Part shown: in pieces, positions 17,936 through 28,229 of the stretch
How positions within the stretch are numbered: position 1 is the stretch's first letter
Layout of the letters: each line of letters opens with the position of its first letter
Origin: CAVZTX01 sp963778375
GTDB taxonomy: Bacteria; Chloroflexota; Ktedonobacteria; Ktedonobacterales; Ktedonobacteraceae
Assembly (NCBI GenBank): GCA_963778375.1
Contig: CAVZTX010000001.1
Location: 62,001-126,000 of the forward strand
Length of the DNA: 64,000 bases
Reading direction: 5' to 3'
The notes under the pieces: model-generated
What the model saw: only the letters and a program-made list of their open reading frames with translations
What the model was told of the DNA's origin: nothing
The model's database searches: none
Program-made: the position numbers and the translations under genes

Positions 17936-20900
17936 GCTTATTAACTGTCGCTGTAGTACTAACATCTTCACCAGAAACAAAAGGTTTGATAACTTCAGCA
18001 CTTGTAGAGTCCTCGGCTATTAGTTTCTCACGAGTAACTTTGTCGATAACAAAAGCTTCATTGAAGACCAGTAAGTACACCTCGCCGAATCTTATCCCCT
18101 ACATAATCTCCAAGTGCAATGCTATTAGTTTGTAATTTACTCAAAATCACTTGCTCTATACTTACTGCCAAAGACCAACTTTCACCCTTGAAAGCACTTT
18201 CAGGCATTTTGATTGCCAATGATTGAATGACAGTAGGTAGACTTTCAAAACTCAAGGTTTTGATGGGAACATATTCAATTGAAGTGCCATTACGACGAGA
18301 TTCACTTGACAAGATAATGATTGGGTAGGTTGTAGCGTCACCAAAGACAGGTAAATCACCAAAGTCTATCAGCTTTTCGAGTTTGACCTTTTCGTGTCAA
18401 GAACTGTGCGCAAGGCCGCACCGTAATTTGCACGCATAAACTTATTAGCTGTGATCATGCCGAAACGGCCACCTGTACGCAGCATAGTATGACCACGCTC
18501 AATGAAATAGGTGTAGAGGTCGGCGATGCTGTTGAAGACGGCGTACATTTCTTTGAAGGCGATTTTGTCATCACCTAATCCTTCCTGGCGTACATATGGT
18601 GGATTGCCCACCACTGCATCAAATCCGGCGTTGTCTTTGCGTTTGGATTCGTCGAAGAAGACTTCGGGGAATTCGAGTTCCCAGTGGAAGAAGCGTTTGG
18701 ATTGGGAGAGGGTGAGGGCGGTTTCGATGGCCTGGCGGTCCTGGGGGTTGGCTTTGCTGTAGTCGCCGGCGACGATGGCGGAGGCGTAGAGGCGGGTGGT
18801 GTGTTTGGCACCTTTGTTGCCGAAGTATTCGCTGATGTAGACGTCGAGGAGGCGTTTGAAGGGGGCGAGGGCGTCGTAGGCTCCCTGGTAGGCTTTGCGG
18901 GATTGGGCTACTTCCTGGGCGGTGACGTCGGAGAGTTCGCCGACTTTGCGCATGAGCTGGGTGGCGTCGAGGAGGTAGGCGAACTGGTTGCCCCAGAGGC
19001 CCTGGCTGAGGGCGTCCTGTACGTCCTGGACGCGGCCGCCGATGAGGGAGTTGCCGCATTTCATGTGGTGGTCGAGGAAGGAGAGCGGGGCGCCGAGGGT
19101 GAAGCTGTCGAGCCAGACGCTGACTTTGGCGAGTTCGACGGCCATGGGGTTGAGATCGACGCCGTAGATGCAGCTTTTGAGGACGCGGCGCTTGAGCAGG
19201 TTGAGGTCGGTGAGTTTGCTCATGTCGATGGTGACGCCCTGGTGCTCCATTTCGAGCTGGATTTCGCGGCGGGTCTGGCCGAGTTCGTAGATGATGGGGT
19301 TCCATTTGAAGGCGGCCAGGAAGTCGGTCATGCGGTCGGTGATGTAGTCGACGGCTTCGACGAGGAAGTGGCCGCTGCCCATAGCGGGATCGAGCACTTT
19401 GAGGTCGAAGAAGGCGTCGTTGAGGGTTTTGCGGAATTTTTTGTAGGTTTCGTGTTCGGAGCTGATGTCTTCGCGCCTGAGCAGCTCTGACTTTCTCGCG
19501 CTCGGCTTTGAGGGTCTTTTCGGCTTCACGGAAGAGGGGGCGCAGGCTCTCCAGTTTTTCGTTGAGGACGGGGCCGACGGTGTGTTCGACGATGTATTTG
19601 ACGATGTAGTCGGGGGTGTAGTAGCTGCCGGTGGCTTTGCGCTCGCGGCGGTCGTTCTCGAGGTAGACTGCGCTTTTCGAGAGGGTTTTGTCGTGGGCGG
19701 CGCTGCCACGGCCCTCTTTGACGATGGTGAGTTTCTTCTGGAGCGCCTCGGTATAGGGGACGACCTCTTCGGTTTTTTTGCCTTTGATGATGGCCATTTC
19801 TGAGGGTGCGATGCGCAGCTTGAATTCGAGCAGGCCTTCGTAGATGCTGCCAAGCTGGCGCACGCCGAGGCTTTTGTAGTCGATGAAGGCGAGGTCCAGC
19901 CGTTTCTTATCGAGGTCACGTGCCATAAGGTCAAGGCCAAGGGCAAGCTGGCGGTCGGGTATTTTGCAGGTGGCCAGGAAGTGGGCGACCTTTGCTTCGG
20001 GTGAGGGATCGGATGGATCGGGCTGGGTGATGAAGAGGCCGCCGTTGTAGACGGGGACGTTGAGAGCGGGATCGCCTTTATCGACGGCGTGGAAGAGTTC
20101 TTGCAGACGGTCGTAGATGGCGGTGCTGAGTTCGTTGTAGGCGGCATTGAGTTGTGTGGGGGCCTGGTCTTCAATGGGCCCGGCTTTGGAGGCAATTTCG
20201 AGTTTGAGCTTTTCGAGGCTCTTTTCGTGGTAGCCGCGCACTTCGCGGACGGGAAGCAGGTCGCGGCTCTCGGCGTAGAGCAGGAAGAGCAGACGGTAGA
20301 GGAAGGTAAGGGTGCCGTTGAAGAATGGTTCGAGCAGGCGGCTGCGCTCGTCATCCGGCAGGGTGTCCAGTCCAGGTGGGAGCTGGTTGGCGCGGCGGGC
20401 GTAGAGGATGAAGCCACGCGCGAAGTGGGGGAAAATCTCAAAAAAGATGCGCTCTTTGAGGCGTTCGCCTAGCTCACGGGCGTAGCGTTCGCTATCGTTA
20501 ACGAGGTTATCCAGGAAACAGAGCTGGCGGTGTTCACCGTCCAGGGTGCGCTCGCTGGGAAGGAAGGCGGCAGCACGGAAGAAGTACCAGAAGTAACGGA
20601 AGGCGAGTTCGCGATGTTCGGGCGGCTGAGCGAGAGTTTCTTCCAGATCGATTTCGTAGTAGTTGGTGGCGCGGCTGTGGGCTTTGGCCGAGTATAAGCG
20701 CCAGATTTTGCCGTTGGTGACGATGGCCCAATTGGTATTTTCGGTTGCGCTGCGGTCGAGCAGGGAGACGACGACCGCGCCGGGGTTTTCTTCGGGCGTT
20801 TCGCTGTCGCGCTGGTCATCTTTGCCGTCGAGGTTGCGGCCCCAGGTGTAGGCGAGGCAGAGGGCGAGAGGATTGCTGGCGGGTGATGGCGAGGCGTAGA

Positions 20901-21777
20901 GATGGTAGTCCGGTTCGATGGCGGTGTTGGAGGATTGGACGGGTTGGGGAACGAAGCCGAGGGCGTTGAGGACCGGTTCAAGGAGTTTTGCGCGGACGGT
21001 TGATGCGTTCTGGTTGGTAAAGGTTTCGCGGGCGTCGGCGTAGAGGTCGCGCAGGGTTTTGTAGGCGCGGGTCATGGCGGCGGCTTCGGCGGGATGGGTC
21101 CATTCGGCGCTTTCGGGCAAGCGCTGGATGAGGTAGTAGTCGGAGAAGAGGGCGCGGTTGTTGAAGAATGGCTCGCTCCAATCGGCTACATCGTAGGCGC
21201 TGAGGAGTTTGTCGTACTGGCCGAATGAGTCGCTTTCGGTGTAGCTGAAGCGGCGCAGGACGCGCAGTGCGATATCGGTCGGTTTGAGGCGGTCGATGGT
21301 TAAGATACGGGGACGGACGCCGACCTGGCGAGCGGTTGGAGATGGAAGGCCGGGGATGGCGGTTTCTGTTGAGCTGCTCAAAGGGGAGGTGTAGCGCTCG
21401 ACGAGGACGAAGTCGAGGCGCTGGTAGTCATCGGTAAGGATGAGCAGGGGATGGAGGATGCTGAGGTTGCGGAAGGCCTGGGCGAGGGCACGGGTGATGG
21501 TGACGGTGACGGATTTGAGTTCGATAAGGTAGACTTCGAGCATGCCATCGTCTTCGCTGGCGAGGCGTTCGATGTGGGTGATGGCGGATTTGAGTTGTTC
21601 GCTGCCAAAGCCCATGGCGGTTGGATTCTGGACGAGGCGGGTGTTGGTGTTGTAGCCAAGTTTGGCGAAGAAGGCGGTGAGGGCGTTTCTGCTGGAGAGG
21701 TCTTGTATGTCTTTGCGTGTGAGTTCGTGGTCTTCTTTAAGCACGTGCCATCCTCTATCTTCCATAGTGGGTTGCAA

Positions 21778-22243
21778 TTTGTAGGGCTAGACTAGCATTA
21801 GTGGATGGGAGTTGTCAAGGTTTACCTGACAACCCCGAAACCACAGCACTTGTTCATTTTTCGCGAAAATGTTACGCTGGCGCTAGCGTTTATTTCATAG
21901 ATGAGGGAAGGAAAAGGAAAGAGTATGACGGACACATCCAAATCATATGCAATTTATCAATCCGCCGAGCTTGTTTAGTCCGCCGGGTTTTACGCATGTG
22001 GTGGAGGTGACGAGAGGATTTACTGCTTGAGATTGAGGCTGTGGTGAGTTTGCCTGCATAGTTCTTTCTGGCTAGCGTACTCAGCTTCAGCATCGGGTGG
22101 ATGATCGGCCTGGTGATGCTTATTGTCGCTGCTATGTTGCCCTCGTGAGCGCCTTCATAGTGGGAAACGAGGATGATTACATTGGTTCCTACCGAATGAC
22201 CAGGGCATAAACTATGGGAAGGATACTTACAAGGAGACAGACT
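21778..22243. other. Intergenic region between divergent R-M and GNAT genes, also present at 26155-26611
   Basis: No gene is seen. A short hairpin GTTGTCA / TGACAAC lies at 21811-21833 (the same in copy B near 26188), and an ACGCT / AGCGT dyad lies about 50 bp further. Both could be regulatory for the divergent genes. The copies differ by small indels, for example near 22125 versus 26500. Confidence 0.5.
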
Positions 22244-22816
22244 ATGACTATCGACGCAGCATTCACCCACTTTCCAACCCTCACCACGAACCGCTTGCTC
22301 CTCCGCCAAATCCAACCCAACGATGCCGAGGCCCTCTTTCCAATATTTTCCGATGCAGAAGCCATGCAATTCTATGGACATGCCCCTCACCAATTCCTCG
22401 CCGACACATACGAACTGATCAATCAGATCCAAACACGCTATACTCAACGAAGCGCCATCCGCTGGGGCATCACCCTCTCCGGCGAAGACAAACTGATCGG
22501 CTCCTGCGGCTTCCACCGCTTCGACGAAAGCTTTCATCGCGCTGAAACCGGCTACGAACTTCAGCGCGCTTTCTGGGGAAAGGGGATTATGACTGAAGCT
22601 ATGTCAGCTATTCTGAGCTATGGGTTTACGGAGCTAGGGTTGCACCGCGTTGAGGCGGTTATTGATATTGTGAATGAGCGCTCCAAGGCTCTGTTGCTTA
22701 AGCTTGGTTTTACGTACGAGGGGAATTTGCGGGAGCGATACTATTTTCAGGGACGGTTTGAGGATGAATACTTCTTTGGGTTGCTTAGGGATGAATGCCG
22801 TAGTTCGCCCGCATAA
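22244..22816 (+). CDS. GNAT N-acetyltransferase, RimJ/RimL type, copy A
   Basis: The protein has 190 residues; AAGGAG lies 8 nt before ATG 22244. It follows the RimJ/RimL plan: TNRLLLRQIQPNDAEALFPI near the start, GSCGFHRF in the core, the acetyl-CoA-binding WGKGIMTEAM (about 108-117) and LGFTYEGNLRER near the end. It probably acetylates a protein N-terminus or small amine with acetyl-CoA. The last residues (CRSSPA) come from the duplication junction and replace the WQGLV ending of copy B. It is divergent from R-M copy A. Confidence 0.9.
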   Translation: MTIDAAFTHFPTLTTNRLLLRQIQPNDAEALFPIFSDAEAMQFYGHAPHQFLADTYELINQIQTRYTQRSAIRWGITLSGEDKLIGSCGFHRFDESFHRAETGYELQRAFWGKGIMTEAMSAILSYGFTELGLHRVEAVIDIVNERSKALLLKLGFTYEGNLRERYYFQGRFEDEYFFGLLRDECRSSPA

Positions 22817-25800
22817 ATTTGTTTGCAGTGATCATGCCGAAGCGACCGCCGCGAAGTAAGAAGGTATGGCCACGCTCGATGAAATAGGTATAGAGATCGG
22901 CAATGCTGCTGAAGACGGCATACATTACTTCTGAAGGCTGCTTTGTCATCGCCCAATCCTTCCTGGCGACATAAGGTGGATTTCCCACTACAGCATCAAA
23001 TCCGGCGTGGTCTTTGCGTTTGGATTCGTCGAAGAAGACTTCGGGGAATTCGAGTTCCCAGTGGAAGAAGCGTTTGGATTGGGAGAGGGTGAGGGCAGTT
23101 TCGATGGCCTGGCGGTCCTGGGGGTTGGCTTTGCTGTAGTCGCCGGCGACGATGGCGGAGGCGTAGAGGCGGGTGGTGTGTTTGGCGCCTTTGTTGCCGA
23201 AGTATTCGCTGATGTAGACGTTGAGGAGGCGTTTGAAGGGGGCGAGGGCGTCGTAGGCTCCCTGGTAGGCTTTGCGGGATTGGGCGACTTCCTGGGCGGT
23301 GACGTCGGAGAGTTCGCCGACTTTGCGCATGAGCTGGGTGGCGTTGAGGAGGTAGGCGAACTGGTTGCCCCAGAGGCCCTGGCTGAGGGCGTCCTGTACG
23401 TCCTGGACGCGGCCGCCGATGAGGGAGTTGCCGCATTTCATGTGGTGGTTGAGGAAGGAGAGCGGGGCGCCGAGGGTGAAGCTGTCGAGCCAGACGCTGA
23501 CTTTGGCGAGTTCGACGGCCATGGGGTTGAGATCGACGCCGTAGATGCAGCTTTTGAGGACGCGGCGTTTGAGCAGGTTGAGGTCGGTGAGTTTGGTCAT
23601 GTCGATGGTGACGCCCTGGTGCTCCATTTCGAGCTGGATTTCGCGGCGGGTCTGACCAAGTTCGTAGATGATGGGGTTCCATTTGAAGGCGGCCAGGAAG
23701 TCGGTCATGCGGTCGGTGATGTAGTCGACGGCTTCGACGAGGAAGTGGCCGCTGCCCATGGCGGGATCGAGCACTTTGAGGTCGAAGAAGGCGTCGTTGA
23801 GGGTTTTGCGGAATTTTTTGTAGGTTTCGTGTTCGGGGCTGATGTCTTCGCGCCTGAGTAGCTCTGACTTTCTCGCGCTCGGCTTTGAGGGTCTTTTCGG
23901 CTTCACGGAAGAGGGGGCGCAGGCTCTCCAGTTTTTCGTTGAGGACGGGGCCGACGGTGTGTTCGACGATGTATTTGACGATGTAGTCGGGGGTGTAGTA
24001 GCTGCCGGTGGCTTTGCGCTCGCGGCGGTCGTTCTCGAGGTAGACTGCGCTTTTCGAGAGGGTTTTGTCGTGGGCGGCGCTGCCACGGCCCTCTTTGACG
24101 ATGGTGAGTTTCTTCTGGAGGGCCTCGGCATAGGGGACGACCTCTTCGGTTTTTTTGCCTTTGATAATGGCCATTTCCGAGGGTGCGATGCGCAGCTTGA
24201 ATTCGAGCAGGCCTTCGTAGATGCTGCCAAGCTGGCGCACGCCGAGGCTTTTGTAGTCGATGAAGGCGAGGTCCAGCCGTTTCTTATCGAGGTCACGTGC
24301 CATAAGGTCAAGGCCAAGGGCAAGCTGGCGGTCGGGTATTTTGCAGGTGGCCAGGAAGTGGGCGACCTTTGCTTCGGGTGAGGGATCGGATGGATCGGGC
24401 TGGGTGATGAAGAGGCCGCCGTTGTAGACGGGGACGTTGAGAGCGGGATCGCCTTTATCGACGGCGTGGAAGAGTTCTTGCAGACGGTCGTAGATGGCGG
24501 TACTGAGTTCGTTGTAGGCGGCATTGAAGTTGTGTGGGGGCCTGGTCTTCAATGGGCCCGGCTTTGGAGGCAATTTCGAGTTTGAGCTTTTCGAGGCTCT
24601 TTTCGTGGTAGCCGCGCACTTCGCGGACGGGAAGCAGGTCGCGACTCTCGGCGTAGAGCAGGAAGAGCAGACGGTAGAGGAAGGTAAGGGTGCCGTTGAA
24701 GAATGGTTCGAGCAGGCGGCTGCGCTCGTCATCCGGCAGGGTGTCCAGTCCAGGTGGGAGCTGGTTGGCGCGGCGGGCGTAGAGAATGAAGCCACGCGCG
24801 AAGTGGGGAAAAATCTCAAAAAAGATGCGCTCTTTGAGGCGTTCGCCTAGCTCACGGGCGTAGCGTTCGCTATCGTTAACGAGGTTATCCAGGAAACAGA
24901 GCTGGCGGTGTTCACCGTCCAGGGTGCGCTCGCTGGGAAGGAAGGCGGCAGCACGGAAGAAGTACCAGAAGTAACGGAAGGCGAGTTCGCGATGTTCGGG
25001 CGGCTGAGCGAGAGTTTCTTCCAGATCGATTTCGTAGTAGTTGGTGGCGCGGCTGTGGGCTTTGGCCGAGTATAAGCGCCAGATTTTGCCGTTGGTGACG
25101 ATGGCCCAATTGGTATTTTCGGCTGCGCTGCGGTTGAGCAGGGAGACGACGACCGCGCCCGGGTTTTCTTCGGGCGTTTCGCTGTCGCGCTGGTCATCTT
25201 TGCCGTCGAGATTGCGGCTCCAGGTGTAGGCGAGGCAGAGGGCGAGAGGATTGCTGGCGGGTGATGGCGAGGCGTAGAGATGATAGTCCGGTTCGATGGC
25301 GGTGTTGGAGGATTGGACGGGTTGGGGAACGAAGCCGAGGGCGTTGAGGACCGGTTCAAGGAGTTTTGTACGGACAGATGATGCTTCTGGTTGGTAAAGG
25401 TTTCGCGGGCGTCGGCGTAGAGGTCGCGCAGGGTTTTGTAGGCGCGGGTCATGGCGGCGGCTTCGGCGGGATGAGTCCATTCGGGGCTTTCGGGCAGGCG
25501 CTGGATGAGGTAGTAGTCGGAGAAGAGGGCGCGGTTGTTGAAGAATGGCTCGCTCCAATCGGCTACGTCGTAGGCGCTGAGGAGTTTGTCGTACTGGCCG
25601 AATGAGTCGCTTTCGGTGTAGCTGAAGCGGCGCAGGACGCGCAGTGCGATATCGGTCGGTTTGAGGCGGTCGATGGTTAAGATACGGGGACGTACACCGA
25701 CCTGGCGAGCGGTTGGAGATGGAAGGCCGGGGATGGTGGTTTCTGTTGAGCTGCTCAAAGGGGAGGTGTAGCGCTCGACGAGGACGAAGTTGAGGCGCTG

Positions 25801-26154
25801 GTAGTCATCGGTAAGGATGAGCAGGGGATGGAGGACGCTGAGGTTGCGGAAGGCCTGGGCGAGGGCACGGGTGATGGTGACGGTGACGGATTTGAGTTCG
25901 ATAAGGTAGACTTCGAGCATGCCATCGTCTTCGCTGGCGAGGCGTTCGATGTGGGTGATGGCGGATTTGAGTTGTTCGCTGCCGAAGCCCATGGCGGTTG
26001 GGTTCTGGACGAGGCGGGTGTTGGTGTTGTAGCCAAGTTTGGCGAAGAAGGCGGTGAGGGCGTTTCTGCTGGAGAGGTCTTGTATGTCTTTGCGTGTGAG
26101 TTCGTGGTCTTCTTTAAGCACGTGCCATCCTCTATCTTCCATAGTGGGTTGCAA
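22797..26154 (-). pseudogene. Type IIG restriction-modification gene, copy B, truncated and frameshifted
   Basis: It starts at ATG 26154 and is almost identical to copy A, but has a one-base loss near 25378 (after ARETFTNQ), a one-base gain near 24527 (before NAAYNELS), the same shift as copy A after EREKVR near 23870, and two compensating shifts between about 22927 and 22972 just after NPPYV. It ends at about 22797 after FMRANYG, so the specificity domain and C-terminus are missing. The final 200 bp match copy A clearly less well than the rest, pointing to a mosaic origin. It cannot make an active enzyme. Confidence 0.9.
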
Positions 26155-26611
26155 TTTGTAGGGCTAGACTAGCATTAGTGGATGGGGGTTGTCAAGGTTT
26201 ACCTGACAACCCCGAAACCACAGCACTTGTTCATTTTTCGCGAAAATGGTACGCTGGCTCTAGCGTTTATTTCATAGATGAGGAGGAAGGAAAAGGAAAG
26301 AGTATGACGGCCATCCAAATCATATGCAATTTATCAATCCGCCGAGCTTGTTTAGTCCGCCGGGTTTTACGCATGTGGTTGAGGTGACGAGAGGATTTAC
26401 TGCTTGAGATTGAGGCTGTGGTGAGTTTGCCTGCATAGTTCTTCCTGGCTAGCGTACTCAGCTTCAGTATCGGGTGGATGATCGGCCTGGTGATGCTTAT
26501 TGTCGCTGTCTCGTGAGCGCCTTCGTAGCGGGAAACGAGGATGTTAACATTGGTTCCTACCGAATGACCAGGGCATAAACTATGGGAAGGATACTTACAA
26601 GGAGACAGACT

Positions 26612-27181
26612 ATGACTATCGACGCAGCATTCACCCACTTTCCAACCCTCACCACGAACCGCTTGCTCCTCCGCCAAATCCAACCCAACGATGCCGAGGC
26701 CCTCTTTCCAATATTTTCCGATGCAGAAGCCATGCAATTCTATGGACATGCCCCTCACCAATTCCTCGCCGACACATACGAACTGATCAATCAGATCCAA
26801 ACACGCTATACTCAACGAAGCGCTATCCGCTGGGGCATCACCCTCTCCGGCGAAGACAAACTGATCGGCTCCTGCGGCTTCCACCGCTTCGACGAAAGCT
26901 TTCATCGCGCTGAAACCGGCTACGAACTTCAGCGCGCTTTCTGGGGAAAGGGGATTATGACTGAAGCTATGTCAGCTATTCTGAGCTATGGGTTTACGGA
27001 ACTAGGGTTGCACCGCGTTGAGGCGGTTATTGATATTGTGAATGAGCGCTCCAAGGCTCTGTTGCTTAAGCTTGGTTTTACGTACGAGGGGAATTTGCGG
27101 GAGCGATACTATTTCCAGGGGCGGTTTGAGGATGAACACTTCTTTGGGTTGCTTAGGGATGAATGGCAGGGATTGGTGTGA
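26612..27181 (+). CDS. GNAT N-acetyltransferase, RimJ/RimL type, copy B
   Basis: The protein has 189 residues and is nearly identical to copy A, with the same AAGGAG ribosome site upstream of ATG 26612 and the same WGKGIMTEAM acetyl-CoA motif. It ends GLLRDEWQGLV, probably the ancestral C-terminus. It is divergent from R-M copy B. Because copy A carries an altered end, copy B is the better candidate for the fully native protein. Confidence 0.9.
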   Translation: MTIDAAFTHFPTLTTNRLLLRQIQPNDAEALFPIFSDAEAMQFYGHAPHQFLADTYELINQIQTRYTQRSAIRWGITLSGEDKLIGSCGFHRFDESFHRAETGYELQRAFWGKGIMTEAMSAILSYGFTELGLHRVEAVIDIVNERSKALLLKLGFTYEGNLRERYYFQGRFEDEHFFGLLRDEWQGLV

Positions 27182-27418
27182 ACATTCCACATTTAAAAAG
27201 CGATGAGAACACTTTACAAGTAGCACTACCCCATCAAGATGCTGCCCACTGGTCGTATGAGCCTGACCACCTTCTGTTCCCAAACGTGCTGGTCCTCTCC
27301 CTTGCCTTTTTGCCTGTCATGCAGGTATACTTCCTGAAGAACGCTATTTGTATACCAATCCCTACGTTCTGTTGCCCACCTATGGGGCACCGTTGCCTTT
27401 AGAAAGGACGGAAGGAAC

Positions 27419-28018
27419 ATGGAACCTTCCTGCTTTGACGACCTGACCAAAGCTCTGGCGACTGCGACCTCACGTCGTCAGGCGCTCAAGGCGATTGCCG
27501 CCACAGTGGGTGGGCTGCTGGGCCTAGGTGGGGTCGGCACGGCCCTGGCCAACTGTAAACCCAATGGCATCGGCTGTAACATTGGCAGTCAGTGTTGTAG
27601 TGGTGCCTGCTGTCATGGTACCTGCACCAATTTGGGAACCACGAGCAACTGTGGCTCCTGTGGCAATACGTGTGGAGCGAACCAAGTCTGCCAGAATGGC
27701 ACGTGCGTCACCCCCTGTACCACGAGCGGAGGCACCTGTGGTGGGGACACTGAGTGTTGTTCGGGTACCTGCTGCCAAGGAACCTGCTGTGGCTCTGGCC
27801 AGGTCTGCCTCAGCAATGGCTCGTGCGCGACGCCCTGCTCTGACCAGGCGGTTCCTTGCAGCGGGTCCTGTGGGCAAGGGGTATGCCTGGTGGATAGTTC
27901 GGACGTCGCGATCTATTGCCGGGGTAGCGGTGCCTTCATTAGCGACTGTACGACCGACAGCACCTGTCCTAAGGGGTATTTCTGCTCTATAGGAGGTGGC
28001 TGTGTTCCTTTATGCTAG
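27419..28018 (+). CDS. Tat-exported cysteine-rich protein
   Basis: The protein has 199 residues, with GGAAGGA just before ATG 27419. A twin-arginine signal is visible: SRRQALK (18-24), a hydrophobic Ala/Gly/Leu stretch to about residue 40 and an ALA cleavage site. The mature part is Gly/Ser/Thr-rich with about 30 Cys in repeated patterns such as CCSGACCHGTC and CCSGTCCQGTC, suggesting a small disulfide-bonded or metal-binding extracellular protein. No enzyme motif is visible. Tat export of a disulfide-rich chain would allow folding before secretion, which is inference. A hairpin at 28141 probably ends its transcript. Confidence 0.85.
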   Translation: MEPSCFDDLTKALATATSRRQALKAIAATVGGLLGLGGVGTALANCKPNGIGCNIGSQCCSGACCHGTCTNLGTTSNCGSCGNTCGANQVCQNGTCVTPCTTSGGTCGGDTECCSGTCCQGTCCGSGQVCLSNGSCATPCSDQAVPCSGSCGQGVCLVDSSDVAIYCRGSGAFISDCTTDSTCPKGYFCSIGGGCVPLC

Positions 28019-28140
28019 GACGAGTCTCTCATGACGGTGGGATGATCACGTTCCGCCGTCGGATGGGACGCATGCTCAGTTCCTCTGGAAGTCATTAAAG
28101 AACAGAAAACTCTCAGCGAGAGTGTAAGTGAATATGGCGT

Positions 28141-28182
28141 GTGAAGTGCTCTCCATTGTCTAAACAATGAGGGGCGCTTCAC
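28141..28182 (+). terminator. 19-bp wobble-paired hairpin after the Cys-rich gene
   Basis: Arms 28141-28159 and 28164-28182 pair at 18 of 19 positions if G-U pairs are counted in the plus-strand RNA, with a CTAA loop. There is no T tract. The wobble pattern favours plus-strand RNA, that is, the transcript of the Cys-rich gene. Confidence 0.55.
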
Positions 28183-28229
28183 CATGCCGAATTAACCAAT
28201 TTCCAACCAGAGGCCTACCTCTAAAACCC

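Larger units (their letters stand above)
16227..17962 (+). mobile_element. IS701-family insertion sequence (16231-17958) with CTAA target duplication
   Basis: Perfect 17-bp terminal inverted repeats TACTACAGCGACAGTTA occupy 16231-16247 and, inverted, 17942-17958. CTAA flanks both ends (16227-16230 and 17959-17962), matching the YTAR target preference known for IS701. Removing the element and one CTAA restores an open GEDV-RRYY junction in the R-M gene. The element encodes one transposase, expressed through a frameshift site. Confidence 0.95.
15174..21777 (-). pseudogene. Type IIG (Eco57I-like) restriction-modification gene, copy A, disrupted
   Basis: The reading frame begins at ATG 21777 (MQPTMEDRGW) and is open to about 19490. 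The N-terminal region has a nuclease-like YLIELKS. A second PD-like region (IEPDYHLYAS) follows, where the usual ExK is LAYTW. Motif I LDPAMGSGHF and motif IV NPPYV of an N6-adenine methyltransferase come after a +1 shift near 19490. The TaqI-like specificity part and a PglX-like C-terminus (YRLYGLTEEEI, stop at 15174) are reached only through further shifts near 18395, 18064, 16080 and 15495. The IS701 element splits it after FVSGEDV. Natural length would be about 1,600 residues. It is solitary; no BREX or DISARM partners are nearby. Confidence 0.9.
18628..27181. repeat. Tandem duplication of R-M gene plus GNAT gene, unit about 4.37 kb
   Basis: Segment about 18628-22790 recurs at about 23005-27166, offset 4,377 bp in the R-M part and 4,368 bp in the GNAT part. 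The copies differ only by scattered substitutions and small indels. The unit contains most of the Type IIG gene, its divergent upstream region and a GNAT gene. The junction of the two units is at about 22797, where the end of GNAT copy A runs into the truncated 3' part of R-M copy B. Confidence 0.93.

Noticed and set aside
18684..19490. Long plus-strand Gly/Glu/Val-rich frame opposite the R-M methyltransferase (and its twin at 23007-23861)
   Set aside because: Antisense of a conserved methyltransferase; the strange composition mirrors the codon bias of the real strand.
15174..26154. BREX, DISARM or Pgl system because of the PglX-like C-terminus
   Set aside because: No PglZ, BrxC, BrxL, PglW or DISARM helicase is present; these are solitary Type IIG genes.
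27524..27992. Alternative frames over the Cys-rich gene on both strands
   Set aside because: The chosen frame has a ribosome site, a Tat signal and patterned cysteines; the others are shadows.
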